Below, in pieces: positions 27,511 to 35,742 of a stretch of 64,000 bases of DNA. The stretch spans positions 372,001 to 436,000 of the forward strand of contig NZ_CP046564.1 of assembly GCF_009818105.1 (NCBI RefSeq). The letters are read 5' to 3'. Position numbers and translations under genes: made by a program. The notes below the pieces were generated by a model. That model was not told the DNA's origin. It did not search any database and saw nothing but the letters and a program-made list of their open reading frames with translations. Source of the DNA: Bacillus sp. N1-1 (GTDB lineage: Bacteria > Bacillota > Bacilli > Bacillales > Guptibacillaceae). The number at the start of each line of letters is the position of its first letter. Position 1 is the stretch's first letter.

Positions 27511-28611
27511 ATGACGAATGAAACAGGTTTAACAACACTTGATAAAAATGAAGAGATCACAGAAGCAAAGGCAGAAGATGTTCGGCTGAAGCTTCGTGAA
27601 GAGCAAGAAGTTCAGAAGCTTGCTGGTGAAATAGATGTAAGAGACCAAATGGCTTTACTTGAATTTGGGAAAGAACCGGCCGTTGAGATCTCGAAATTCT
27701 CCGATAAAATTTTATCGATGATGCGCACAACGAGCGTTACTGATTCTGGAGAAATGCTGAAGCAGCTTGGGAAAATCATGGATCGATTCGATAAAAAAGA
27801 CTTTGAAGAGCCGAAAACAGGCTTTCTTTCTAAATTCTTCAAAAAAGGCAATGATATGGTTGAGAAGATTTTTGGCAAATATCAAACGCTTGGTGGAGAA
27901 ATTGAAAAAGTACATGTTGAAATTTCGAAATACAAAGATGAAATGTCACGTTCAACAGGTACACTAGATGAAATGTATCAGCATAATCTAAACTATTATG
28001 TAGAACTGGAGAAATATGTTGTTGCAGGACAGATTAAACTTGAAGAGCTTCAAGATAAAGTTCCTGCTATTCAACAGAAAGTTAGCGCTGGTGATCAAAT
28101 GGCGCAAATGGAACTGGATACGTTGAATAATGCGATTCAAACGCTTGAGGAACGCATTTATGATCTTGAAATGGCAAGAATGGTTGCCATTCAAACAGCT
28201 CCACAAATTCGTCTTCTACAACGAGGAAATACAAAGTTAATCGGAAAAATCAATTCAGCCTTCATTATTACCATCCCGGTTTTCAAAAATGGTGTCATTC
28301 AAGCTGTAACAGCGAAGCGTCAAAAGCTTGTTGCTGACTCTATGAATGAATTGGATCGTCGTACAAATGAAATGTTGAAAAACAATGCACAAAATATCTC
28401 GAATCAAAGTGTTGAGATTGCGAAATTGTCAGGAAGACCAAGTGTAAAGATTGAAACGATTGAGGAATCCTGGAACACAATCGTAAAAGGGATGGAAGAA
28501 ACGCGTGCGATAGAGGACGAGAATAAACGCCTACGAGATGAAGGTACGAAGCGTATTTTAGAACTTCAAGATAATATGAAGAAGATCGGGAATAATTCAG
28601 GTCGATCCTAA
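27511..28611 (+). CDS. yceH: TelA/KlaA-family toxic anion resistance protein (YceH-like)
   Basis: A 366-residue, largely alpha-helical coiled-coil protein of the TelA family, close to B. subtilis YceH in length (363). Charged heptad-like stretches run from residue 30 to 340, with the conserved FGKYQTLGGEIEKVHVEI and IPVFKNGVIQAVTAKRQKLVADSMNELD. TelA proteins support tellurite and cell-wall-antibiotic resistance; the mechanism is unknown. It is the last gene of the cluster, with a strong terminator 4 bp later. Confidence 0.9.
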   Translation: MTNETGLTTLDKNEEITEAKAEDVRLKLREEQEVQKLAGEIDVRDQMALLEFGKEPAVEISKFSDKILSMMRTTSVTDSGEMLKQLGKIMDRFDKKDFEEPKTGFLSKFFKKGNDMVEKIFGKYQTLGGEIEKVHVEISKYKDEMSRSTGTLDEMYQHNLNYYVELEKYVVAGQIKLEELQDKVPAIQQKVSAGDQMAQMELDTLNNAIQTLEERIYDLEMARMVAIQTAPQIRLLQRGNTKLIGKINSAFIITIPVFKNGVIQAVTAKRQKLVADSMNELDRRTNEMLKNNAQNISNQSVEIAKLSGRPSVKIETIEESWNTIVKGMEETRAIEDENKRLRDEGTKRILELQDNMKKIGNNSGRS

Positions 28612-28614
28612 ACA

Positions 28615-28652
28615 AAAAGGAAAGGGGAGCGGTTTCGCTCCCCTTTCCTTTT
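28615..28652. terminator. Bidirectional terminator at the end of the Ter cluster
   Basis: A 16-bp stem (AAAAGGAAAGGGGAGC with GCTCCCCTTTCCTTTT) and a 6-nt loop lie between convergent yceH and csbD-like genes. Confidence 0.9.
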
Positions 28653-28653
28653 C

Positions 28654-28827
28654 TTAGTTTTTCAGATTTCCTTTACGATCCTGGTATTCGCCTCTCGACT
28701 TATCGCGCTTTCCTTCTTCTTGAAGGCGATGGTCGTTCTTTGCGTTCCCAACCTGATCTTTTACTTCACCTTTTGTTTTGGAAACAGCGCCTTTTACTTT
28801 GTCACTTAACCCTTTATTGTTACTCAT
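28654..28827 (-). CDS. csbD: CsbD-family general stress protein
   Basis: A 57-residue, very hydrophilic protein with the CsbD pattern LSDKVKGAVSKTKGEVKDQVG. The start at 28827 follows AGGAAAGGAG; the longer open frame runs through the promoter and terminator. In B. subtilis csbD is controlled by sigma-B, and a matching promoter lies 38 bp upstream here. The molecular function is unknown. It ends in the shared bidirectional terminator. Confidence 0.88.
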   Translation of the reverse strand: MSNNKGLSDKVKGAVSKTKGEVKDQVGNAKNDHRLQEEGKRDKSRGEYQDRKGNLKN

Positions 28828-28864
28828 AAGATAAACCGCTCCTTTCCTGTTTCTATAAAAGAAA

Positions 28865-28890
28865 ATACCCCATGAAGAGAGTTGCCAAAC
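28865..28890 (-). promoter_or_regulatory. Sigma-B promoter of csbD
   Basis: Minus strand: GTTTGG, 14 bp, GGGTAT. The -10 is perfect and the -35 matches four of six in the sigma-B consensus GTTTAA-N12-15-GGGTAT. It lies inside the terminator hairpin of the upstream symporter gene. Confidence 0.75.
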
Positions 28891-28910
28891 AGGCATTTTC
28901 TTCATAGGGT
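28867..28910 (-). terminator. Terminator of the AGCS symporter gene, enclosing the csbD promoter
   Basis: On the minus strand ACCCTATGAAGA pairs with TCTTCATGGGGT (12 bp, one G-U), followed by ATTTTCTTTT. The 20-nt loop itself contains a TGCC/GGCA mini-stem and the -35 of the sigma-B promoter. Confidence 0.7.
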
Positions 28911-28923
28911 GAAAAATAGTTAT

Positions 28924-30339
28924 TTAGTTGGATTTTTCTTTTGGCTTATCCGTCCAAATATCTGACTTTAAGCCTTTAATCGTATCGGCATAAAACTGGG
29001 GATCTTTACCTGCTTTGCGCTGATCTCGATAATCTTTAAGAGCAACAAAGGCAACTTTACCGATGATCGAGATAACGATTAGGTTAAGAAGCGCCATAAG
29101 TCCCATAGATAGATCGGCCATGCCCCATACGATTCCAAATCCGGCCTTTGCACCGAACATTACCATAGCAAGTACGGCGAGTCTGTAAATAAGAAGGGCG
29201 GTTTTGCTTGATTTAATAAATTCAATATTCGTTTCACCATAATAGTAGTTACCAATAATGGAACTAAAAGCGAATAGAAGAACGGCGACGGCAACGAAGA
29301 TTCCTGCACCGCTACCTAGATGCTGGTTCATGGCTTCCTGTGTAAGTTGGACACCGTCTAACTTTGAGTCAACATAACCGTCCGACATAAGAATCATAAA
29401 GGCCGTTGCTGTCGCGATAAGAAGCGTATCTACGAACACACCAAGCGCCTGAATAAGACCCTGTTTTACTGGGTGAGAGACGTCTGCAGTAGCCGCTGCG
29501 TTTGGCGCACTACCCATACCAGCTTCGTTGGAGAAAAGACCACGCTTAATTCCTAGAAGCATTGCAGCCCCAACTCCTCCTCCAGTTACTTCTTTAAAAC
29601 CAAAAGCGTGCTGGAAAATAAGAGCAATCATAGCGGGGATTTCAGTAAAGTTTACGATTAGAACAAAACCTGCAACAATGACGTAAATCCCAGCCATGAT
29701 TGGAACAATGATCTGTGAAACGACAGCAATTCGGCGGACACCCCCGAAAATGATAATGGCAGTAGCGACTGTCAAGATAGCGCCTAATGCCCAACGATTA
29801 ACGTCGAAGGAGTTTTCAAAAGCAAGTGCAATCGTATTTGATTGAACGGAGTTGAAAACAAGTCCGAAACTGAACGTAATTAAGACAGCGAAAATGATAC
29901 CTAACCAGCGAGCATTTAACGCGCGCTGCATATAGTAAGCAGGTCCGCCTCGGAAGTCATCCCCATCACGAACTTTATAAATTTGAGCAAGCGTACTTTC
30001 GACAAATCCACTAGCTGCACCGAGTAGGGCAATGACCCACATCCAGAAAACAGCACCGGGACCACCAATACTAACAGCAGAAGCAACGCCGGCAAGATTA
30101 CCTGTTCCAACACGAGATGCGGTACTAATAAAGAAAGCTTGTAAACTCGAGACTGAGTTCTTTCTTCCTTTCATCGTGTCCTTTTCTGATAGCACATGAA
30201 ACATTTCACCAAACAGGCGAAATTGAACGAATCGTGAACGAATCGTGAAATAAAGACCGACACCAATGAGAATAACAATTAAAATGTTCGACCAAATGAG
30301 TTCATTACCAGCATCAACAATCGTTTTTAGAATATCCAT
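28924..30339 (-). CDS. Sodium:alanine/glycine symporter (AGCS family) 1
   Basis: A 471-residue polytopic membrane protein with about eleven segments. AGCS signatures are clear: SRVGTGNLAGVASAVSIGGPGAVFWMW, AYYMQRALN and LFSNEAGMGSAPNAAA. It takes up alanine, glycine or glutamine with Na+. The start follows AGAAGGGACTTACAT. A second family member lies at 40933-42246 in the same orientation, but the two are not adjacent, and their substrates may differ. Confidence 0.92.
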   Translation of the reverse strand: MDILKTIVDAGNELIWSNILIVILIGVGLYFTIRSRFVQFRLFGEMFHVLSEKDTMKGRKNSVSSLQAFFISTASRVGTGNLAGVASAVSIGGPGAVFWMWVIALLGAASGFVESTLAQIYKVRDGDDFRGGPAYYMQRALNARWLGIIFAVLITFSFGLVFNSVQSNTIALAFENSFDVNRWALGAILTVATAIIIFGGVRRIAVVSQIIVPIMAGIYVIVAGFVLIVNFTEIPAMIALIFQHAFGFKEVTGGGVGAAMLLGIKRGLFSNEAGMGSAPNAAATADVSHPVKQGLIQALGVFVDTLLIATATAFMILMSDGYVDSKLDGVQLTQEAMNQHLGSGAGIFVAVAVLLFAFSSIIGNYYYGETNIEFIKSSKTALLIYRLAVLAMVMFGAKAGFGIVWGMADLSMGLMALLNLIVISIIGKVAFVALKDYRDQRKAGKDPQFYADTIKGLKSDIWTDKPKEKSN

Positions 30340-30600
30340 ATGTAAGTCCCTTCTATAAAAAGATTTAGGAAAGAGGAATGGAAGATATTATCACACTTCC
30401 CTTATTTGTTCAGAATCTAACGCGGGCTAGGAATCTTTTTTTAAAATAATGGAAAAAATACCGTATTTTCTGATAATAACAACAATACGTTAGAATCTGT
30501 TGCACAAATATCCATTATACATGTTCTTTGATAAAGTAGTGATACATAACGTTAGATAATCTAACATTATAAAAATTGGTATGTAACCTCAAATGATTTT
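30340..30600. other. Intergenic stretch with an inverted repeat
   Basis: This stretch is AT-rich and contains no gene. The only structure I see is the 15-bp inverted repeat GTTAGAT-A-ATCTAAC at 30551-30565, with partly matching arms beyond it. That is typical of a regulator operator, possibly left over from the decayed gene downstream. Confidence 0.4.
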
Positions 30601-31190
30601 AGTAAAATCATTGAAAGTGAATATGAACAAGATACTTCTCCCCCATTACCTTCTGGAAGTGAAGGGGAGTCTCCTGCCATTGTGATAATTCACGGCCTCT
30701 TAGTGATACAACGGCCTGGCAACGAGAGCAAATGAAAAAAGATATGCAAATCATTGACGGTTTTCAAGGATGGTTACTTCGTTTGATTAGAGCTGATAAA
30801 AAGCTAGATAATATGAATCATAAATTGACAAAGAAAATTAAATGCACAATGCTCCTGTCATTCGCTATAATCGTCAAAAGATAGACGCCAAAAGGAACCG
30901 GGAACACGAACATTTTGATGTTCGTAATTATTATAAAAAAATTGACTGCCCCGTTATTGTTATTACTTGAACGAAAGATGTGGAGGTAAAGAGCGAGCAG
31001 GCAAAAGATGTGTGTAACCTAGTACAAGGAGCGTGTGAAAGCTATATTCTTCCAGGCGTAACGCACTTATTGCGTAAAACCGCCGTTCCAGATCGATTCT
31101 CAAGTTACAAAAATCAAGTGAAACGGCCGACTTGATTTTGAAATAAAGCAATTGGTATCGAGCTGGTTACAGAAGCTATAGAAGCTAGAA
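30601..31190 (+). pseudogene. Decayed alpha/beta hydrolase (serine aminopeptidase-like)
   Basis: Pieces of one hydrolase are spread over all three plus-strand frames. There is an N-terminal segment around PAIVIIHG, then a cap-like middle. The C-terminal segment PVIVIT, stop, TKDVEVKSEQAKDV has a Gly codon turned into TGA at 30968, followed by GACESYILPGVTHLLRKTA and a final helix near LVSSWLQK. Several frameshifts and stops make expression of a full protein impossible. It was presumably a cytoplasmic esterase or peptidase. Confidence 0.75.
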
Positions 31191-31331
31191 GAGAGGTAAG
31201 CATGTCTTTCTTAAATTAGATTGTTCCACTTACTTTCTGCAAGGAAGGATTGTTCGCTTTATTCCTATGCAACAGAGTGGTAGAATGAAGATGGAAGGTA
31301 TTAAATTCAGCTCTGCCCGGGAGGGATTTCA

Positions 31332-32717
31332 ATGATCGAGCAACCCCAAAGTGTTACTGTCATCTCGAATCAACGACAAGTCCAATTACGTGTAGAACGC
31401 CTTGCGATTCATCACAGAATGAAAATTCTTGAAGCAGAGAAGGTAGACGGAAGTAAATTTTATCTTTTCTTCTATAAAGATGATTTTATTACAGGGAAAA
31501 CAGCCGAAATGAAGAGTGGTTCTCTCGTTGAGAAAGCTTTCCAAAATGGCATCGTACTTCAAGCTTCACATCCGCTTATTGATCACTTTTTGTCTAATCG
31601 AACGCTTCTCCTCAAATCCACTAAGCAAGTCTTTCGATCTGTCCAAAAGCATTACACTCCTCAAGAGACAGCCTTTATTTTTTCTTACTTTGACTCATTT
31701 CTCTCGAATGATACGATTATCAAATTAATGCGAAAGCACTTCTACGAATACCGACGGAACGGGCAATTGCGCTTAGCGTTTCAAATTCTAGCTACAATGC
31801 TACATTTTGATCCAACAAATAAGTGGGCACTTGAGCTTGCGCGCAAGTTAGAATACCAAACAATAAGAAATATATATGAGGGAAATTACAGTGAGCTTGT
31901 AGAGGCAGATCCACTGTTTGCTGAAATCAAAGCTTACGACGATTTGAAGTTAAATCACACCTCTCTTGAAACGATCTTTTGTAAAGAAAAACGTATGTTT
32001 GAATTATCCGCATTGCGACTCCATCTTTATCTCCAGTCTCCTTGTGAGGAAGAATTGGATCCACAATCCCTTATCCATGTCTCACTCTCTGAATCTGAGA
32101 GAGCCCGTCTGCTTTGGTTAATGTATGCTGAAGCGCCTCACCACTTACAACTCAGGAAAAATGCTTTTGAAGCGCTCATGTATTTGAATAAAACAAGCGA
32201 AGCGATTCATTTATTATCCGAAAAACAGAGGGCGATCTTACAAAGCGAATATGAACTTCTACTAAAAGCCTTTCAAGATGAAAGCATCTCCATGGCAACT
32301 ATTGATTTCCTTTCTCTACAAAATTTACTTGGACTTAAAGAAAATCGACCTTACCTAGATGGTTTGCTTCATGCGCTTATTCCAAGAATGCTCCATGAAT
32401 TCGGTTTAAGCTACGTCTATAGCTGGGTGAAGCCTTTTATTGAGAAAAACAAGGACCTCTCGATACTATCAACAGTGCAAACGATGGTCGATATTCAGGA
32501 TGATCCAGATAAGCAATTTCAACTTGGAAAACTTTATCACAAAATGAAGCAATATGATGAAGCGATCACCTGCTTCGATTGGGAAATGGAGCTTCATCCA
32601 ACAGACCCAACTCCAGTGCAATGGTTAACGAAAGTTTACCGTGAGATGGGTAAGGTAGAAGAATCCAATACGTATATGTCGATCTATTCACAGATGCAAA
32701 GAATTTCACAGCAATAG
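31332..32717 (+). CDS. TPR-like repeat protein of unknown function
   Basis: A 461-residue cytoplasmic protein, no signal peptide. The N-terminal 100 residues form a distinct region I do not recognise. The rest is helical repeats, with the clearest tetratricopeptide units near residues 390-450 (QLGKLYHKMKQYDEAITCFDWEMELHPTDP). It probably serves as a scaffold for protein contacts. The start follows GGGAGGGATTTCA. It is monocistronic with a terminator right after the stop. Confidence 0.7.
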   Translation: MIEQPQSVTVISNQRQVQLRVERLAIHHRMKILEAEKVDGSKFYLFFYKDDFITGKTAEMKSGSLVEKAFQNGIVLQASHPLIDHFLSNRTLLLKSTKQVFRSVQKHYTPQETAFIFSYFDSFLSNDTIIKLMRKHFYEYRRNGQLRLAFQILATMLHFDPTNKWALELARKLEYQTIRNIYEGNYSELVEADPLFAEIKAYDDLKLNHTSLETIFCKEKRMFELSALRLHLYLQSPCEEELDPQSLIHVSLSESERARLLWLMYAEAPHHLQLRKNAFEALMYLNKTSEAIHLLSEKQRAILQSEYELLLKAFQDESISMATIDFLSLQNLLGLKENRPYLDGLLHALIPRMLHEFGLSYVYSWVKPFIEKNKDLSILSTVQTMVDIQDDPDKQFQLGKLYHKMKQYDEAITCFDWEMELHPTDPTPVQWLTKVYREMGKVEESNTYMSIYSQMQRISQQ

Positions 32718-32747
32718 CGCAGGCCTAAGCCTTGCGCTATTTTTTTC
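32714..32747 (+). terminator. Terminator of the TPR-like gene
   Basis: ATAGCGCAGGC pairs with GCCTTGCGCTAT (one bulged T), followed by TTTTTTT. Confidence 0.8.
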
Positions 32748-32876
32748 TTTTTCTCAATGGTTTAAATAATCGAAGGGATTTATGGGGATCTGATTTCGTT
32801 ATTATTTGATATATATTAGCAGGTTCATATAAACTAAGTGTCATTAAGATTATTTTAAGCTTGTCAGGAGCGAAGT

Positions 32877-33638
32877 ATGGAAAATCAATCGAGTTATGCG
32901 TACGACATTATACAAGTGTGTCTATTGGCAGGAAAGGTCATGCTACAAAACGGTGGAGAGACGTATCGAGTAGAAGATACGATGACGCGAATAGCGGACG
33001 CTTACGGTGCTTCTCATTCGAATAGTTACGTAACACCAACGGGTATTATTTTTTCAATTGAAGGTCCTGAACCTTCCAAAACGCAGTTAATCCGCATATC
33101 AGATCGGACGACTGATCTCGATAAGGTGACAAAAGTAAATAGTATTTCCAGACGGATAAGTAGCGGCGATTTATCTATTCAAGAAGCATACAATGAGCTT
33201 TATCGTCTTGATAAGATGACCGAACGGTATACCTTTCCGAAACAATTCATTGCTGCCGCGGTTGCCAGCGGTTGTTTCTTAATTATGTTCGAAGGTCAGT
33301 GGAATGATTTTGTGCCTGCCGTTCTTGCTGGCGGAGGTGGCTTCTATAGTGTAACCCTATTTAATCGTCTCGTACCCATTAAGTTTTTTGCTGAATTTCT
33401 TGCTTCGTTCGTAATTGGTCTCCTTGCTGTTCTATTTGTTTCGATCGGACTTGGTGAACAACTCGATAAAATTATTATTGGTTCGGTTATGCCGCTTGTT
33501 CCGGGTTTGTTAATTACGAACGCTGTCAGGGATTTGATGGCTGGACATCTTATTTCCGGGTTATCAAAAGGAGCAGAAGCTTTTTTAACAGCTTTTGCAA
33601 TCGGAGCCGGTATTGCGCTTGTCGTATCATTTTTGTAG
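32877..33638 (+). CDS. Threonine/serine exporter, ThrE N-terminal-type subunit (YjjP-like)
   Basis: A 253-residue membrane protein. The cytoplasmic N-terminal part holds the ThrE motif LQNGGETYRVEDTM and SYVTPTGIIFS; about five membrane segments follow, ending with LVPGLLITNAVRDLMAGH. Together with the smaller protein encoded 15 bp downstream it makes up a split ThrE exporter for small amino acids or organic acids. The start follows CAGGAGCGAAGT. Confidence 0.9.
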   Translation: MENQSSYAYDIIQVCLLAGKVMLQNGGETYRVEDTMTRIADAYGASHSNSYVTPTGIIFSIEGPEPSKTQLIRISDRTTDLDKVTKVNSISRRISSGDLSIQEAYNELYRLDKMTERYTFPKQFIAAAVASGCFLIMFEGQWNDFVPAVLAGGGGFYSVTLFNRLVPIKFFAEFLASFVIGLLAVLFVSIGLGEQLDKIIIGSVMPLVPGLLITNAVRDLMAGHLISGLSKGAEAFLTAFAIGAGIALVVSFL

Positions 33639-33653
33639 AAAGGAAGTAAGGAA

Positions 33654-34103
33654 ATGACATTTGTTGCTCAGATTGTAACGAGCTTTGTGGCAAGCGCAGC
33701 TTTTGGCTTGTTGTTTAATGCTCCGAAATCCTCCCTAATAAAAGGTGGGTTTGTCGGCATGTGCGGTTGGATGATTTATTATGTTATGGAAGCGTCAGGA
33801 ATCGATGTAGTCGTTGCAACGGTGACCGCTTCTTTCTTTATTGCTGTGATTAGTCAGGTTTTTGCAAAAATGTATCGGACACCTGTTATTATTTTTAGCG
33901 TAGCGGGAATTATTCCGCTTGTTCCTGGTGGATTAGCGTATGATGCGATGCGGAATTTTGTCCAAAATGACTATAACAATGCCATTAACCTCGCAGCAAA
34001 AGCTTTTATGATTTCAGGTTCTATTGCAGTCGGATTAGTATTCTCAGAAGTGATTAACCAGATCATCCGTCATTCGACACTTACAAGACGTCAAAAGCAT
34101 TGA
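33654..34103 (+). CDS. Threonine/serine exporter, ThrE_2-type subunit (YjjB-like)
   Basis: A 149-residue membrane protein with four to five segments and the conserved IIPLVPGGLAYDAM near residue 90, matching the C-terminal half of ThrE. It complements the larger subunit encoded just upstream, and the pair is clearly one operon. Confidence 0.9.
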   Translation: MTFVAQIVTSFVASAAFGLLFNAPKSSLIKGGFVGMCGWMIYYVMEASGIDVVVATVTASFFIAVISQVFAKMYRTPVIIFSVAGIIPLVPGGLAYDAMRNFVQNDYNNAINLAAKAFMISGSIAVGLVFSEVINQIIRHSTLTRRQKH

Positions 34104-34213
34104 AAAAATAGGTCGTAATCCTTTTGCGTAATAGCCAGTCCCTATGATAACGTTTAAGCGGATGACTCTGTCGAACGGTGTCAAATAATGTTAGTACCTG
34201 GGGAGGATCAACG

Positions 34214-34630
34214 ATGAAAACCTATCCCAATCTCGGATTGTTAACAATTCGTTTGGTCGTAGGTGTGCTTTTTTTTGTTCATGGTTTTTTAAAGTTTTCT
34301 GGAGGCATCGAAAACACGATAGCCTTTTTTGAAACAATTGGGATTGCTGGTTTTCTTGCTTATGTTGTTGCTGTCATTGAATTAACTGGAGGAGTTCTCA
34401 TGATTTTTGGCATAGGAACACGTACCATTAGTGTGCTGTTTTCTATGATTCTAATCGGCGCTCTTCTTACAGTAAAAAGGTCAACGGGTATGCTTGGGGG
34501 CTATGAGTTAGATATCGCTTTTCTAGCGATGTCAGTCTCGCTTTTTTTAAGCGGAGGCGGTCCTTATAGCCTTTCCAACTGCCTGGTCAGGTTGTTACCA
34601 TTTGACCAGGAGTCGGAATCGAAGGATTAA
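34214..34630 (+). CDS. DoxX-family membrane protein
   Basis: A 138-residue protein with four transmembrane segments and the DoxX start GLLTIRLVVGVLFFVHGFLKFSGG. The ATG at 34214 follows GGGGAGGATCAACG. DoxX proteins often accompany thiol-redox systems, and here the next gene, 15 bp on, is a DsbA-like thiol oxidoreductase, so a joint role in extracytoplasmic redox homeostasis is plausible. Confidence 0.85.
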   Translation: MKTYPNLGLLTIRLVVGVLFFVHGFLKFSGGIENTIAFFETIGIAGFLAYVVAVIELTGGVLMIFGIGTRTISVLFSMILIGALLTVKRSTGMLGGYELDIAFLAMSVSLFLSGGGPYSLSNCLVRLLPFDQESESKD

Positions 34631-34645
34631 AGAGGAAGTGAGTGA

Positions 34646-35302
34646 GTGGCTAAACCTAAAAAGAAGTTAAAACGAAGTGCAAGATGGTTTTTCTTAATTG
34701 TAGGTATTGTGTTTGTCCTTTTAATTATTAGCATGCGATTCAAGACATTTGCTGATACGAAAGGCTTTCAATTAGAAAATCAACCTATTCTAGGAGAAGA
34801 AACGGCTCCGGTAGAATTGGTGGCTTTTGGTGACTATCGATGTCCTTCCTGTCAATCATTTAATGATTCTTTCTTTCCATTGATTCAAGAAGAACTGATT
34901 GCTACGGGGAAAGTTAAATTTTACTATGTTCAGCACCCATTTGTAGATGAGGATTCAACTAAAGCAGCTGAGTTTGCTGAAGTGGTTTATCAAGAGCTTG
35001 GTAACGATGTTTTCTGGCAATTTCACCACGTTGTCTATGATCATCTTCAGGTAGATAAAAACAAACCAACTTTGTCGTTTTTAACCGAAACTCTTGGTGG
35101 TTTGGTGAGCGAGGAAGAAACAGATAAGGTTGTTACTGCATATAAAAGTGGAGCCGGTAAAAAATCAATAGAGGCCGACCTTGCTTATGCAAATAAAAAG
35201 AATGTTTCTAAATCGTTTACCTTACTGGTAGATGGAAAGCGTTTTGAGGGAAGTAGTTTATCAGAATTAAATAAAATGGTTGAGGAATCAACGAATGAAT
35301 AA
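34646..35302 (+). CDS. Membrane-anchored DsbA-like thiol-disulfide oxidoreductase (BdbD-like)
   Basis: A 218-residue protein with a GTG start, a single N-terminal membrane anchor (about residues 13-32) and an extracellular thioredoxin fold of DsbA type. The active-site motif is CPSC in AFGDYRCPSCQSFN, and a helical insertion lies between the two thioredoxin halves. It would oxidise or isomerise disulfides of exported proteins. No DsbB/BdbC partner is adjacent; the DoxX protein is the closest membrane partner. Confidence 0.87.
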   Translation: MAKPKKKLKRSARWFFLIVGIVFVLLIISMRFKTFADTKGFQLENQPILGEETAPVELVAFGDYRCPSCQSFNDSFFPLIQEELIATGKVKFYYVQHPFVDEDSTKAAEFAEVVYQELGNDVFWQFHHVVYDHLQVDKNKPTLSFLTETLGGLVSEEETDKVVTAYKSGAGKKSIEADLAYANKKNVSKSFTLLVDGKRFEGSSLSELNKMVEESTNE

Positions 35303-35308
35303 ACAGAA

Positions 35309-35333
35309 AGGCGTCTTCAGGACGTCTTTTTTT
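35309..35333 (+). terminator. Terminator of the doxX-dsbA unit
   Basis: AGGCGTC pairs with GACGTCT around TTCAG, followed by seven T. Confidence 0.75.
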
Positions 35334-35344
35334 GTATGATCCTG

Positions 35345-35364
35345 TTAATCAAACGTTTGTTTAA
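35345..35364. promoter_or_regulatory. Palindromic operator-like site 1 (AAACGTTT core)
   Basis: TTAATCAAACGTTTGTTTAA lies upstream of the promoter of the cobalamin riboswitch leader. An identical copy lies at 60794-60813 before the c-di-GMP riboswitch. The form suits a TetR-type dimer. Confidence 0.55.
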
Positions 35365-35375
35365 AGTAAGATTTG

Positions 35376-35395
35376 TTAATTAAACGTTTGATTAA
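35376..35395. promoter_or_regulatory. Palindromic operator-like site 2 (AAACGTTT core)
   Basis: TTAATTAAACGTTTGATTAA is a second site with its centre 31 bp from the first, three helical turns. It ends 9 bp before the -35 box at 35405. Confidence 0.55.
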
Positions 35396-35404
35396 GAAAC
35401 AGTA

Positions 35405-35433
35405 TTGACTTTCATTGGGAGAGCATGAAGAAT
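35405..35433 (+). promoter_or_regulatory. Promoter of the cobalamin riboswitch leader
   Basis: TTGACT (35405-35410), 17 bp, AAGAAT (35428-35433). Transcription would begin about 35440, just ahead of the riboswitch aptamer. Confidence 0.6.
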
Positions 35434-35454
35434 AGAGAGGTACAATTGAATAAA

Positions 35455-35630
35455 TATGGAAAAGGTGTGCTGAATCCAGTACATAATAGGGAAATTGGTG
35501 TAAATCCAATGCGGTCCCGCCACTGTAAGAAGTATAAACGATGCGTTATTCCACTTATCAATGATAGGGAAGGAGTATTCGTTCTAAGAAGCTTCAAGTC
35601 AGGAGACCTGCCTTTTCTAAAGCACTGATT
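35455..35630 (+). ncRNA. Cobalamin (adenosylcobalamin) riboswitch
   Basis: The conserved core elements occur in order: AGGTGTGCT, AATAGGGAA, TTGGTGTAAATCCAATGCGG, TCCCGCCACTGTAA, and the B12 box AAGTCAGGAGACCTGCC (35596-35612). The closing region AGCACT can pair with the 5' GTGCT. A terminator follows about 55 nt later. The gene it should control is an acyl-CoA thioesterase by position, which is not a usual B12 target. Confidence 0.93.
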
Positions 35631-35684
35631 GACCTACGGATGATAGGGGGGTGTATCGAGAAGGCTAGATGATGCCTATTCGTT

Positions 35685-35718
35685 ATGCATGCTCTTATGT
35701 TAAGGGTATGCATTTTTT
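35685..35718 (+). terminator. Riboswitch expression-platform terminator
   Basis: ATGCATGCTCTT pairs with AAGGGTATGCAT (12 bp including G-U pairs) and is followed by six T. It ends 25 bp before the thioesterase start codon, as expected for ligand-induced termination. Confidence 0.8.
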
Positions 35719-35742
35719 ATTGTTTGGAAAAGGAGAGAGGAT

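Noticed and set aside
30968..30970. In-frame TGA inside the hydrolase remnant, at first sight another selenocysteine candidate
   Set aside because: It replaces a Gly codon, no hairpin follows, and several further stops and frameshifts show general decay.
35425..35628. Open frame of 67 codons over the cobalamin leader
   Set aside because: The nucleotides match the B12 riboswitch core, so the open frame is accidental.
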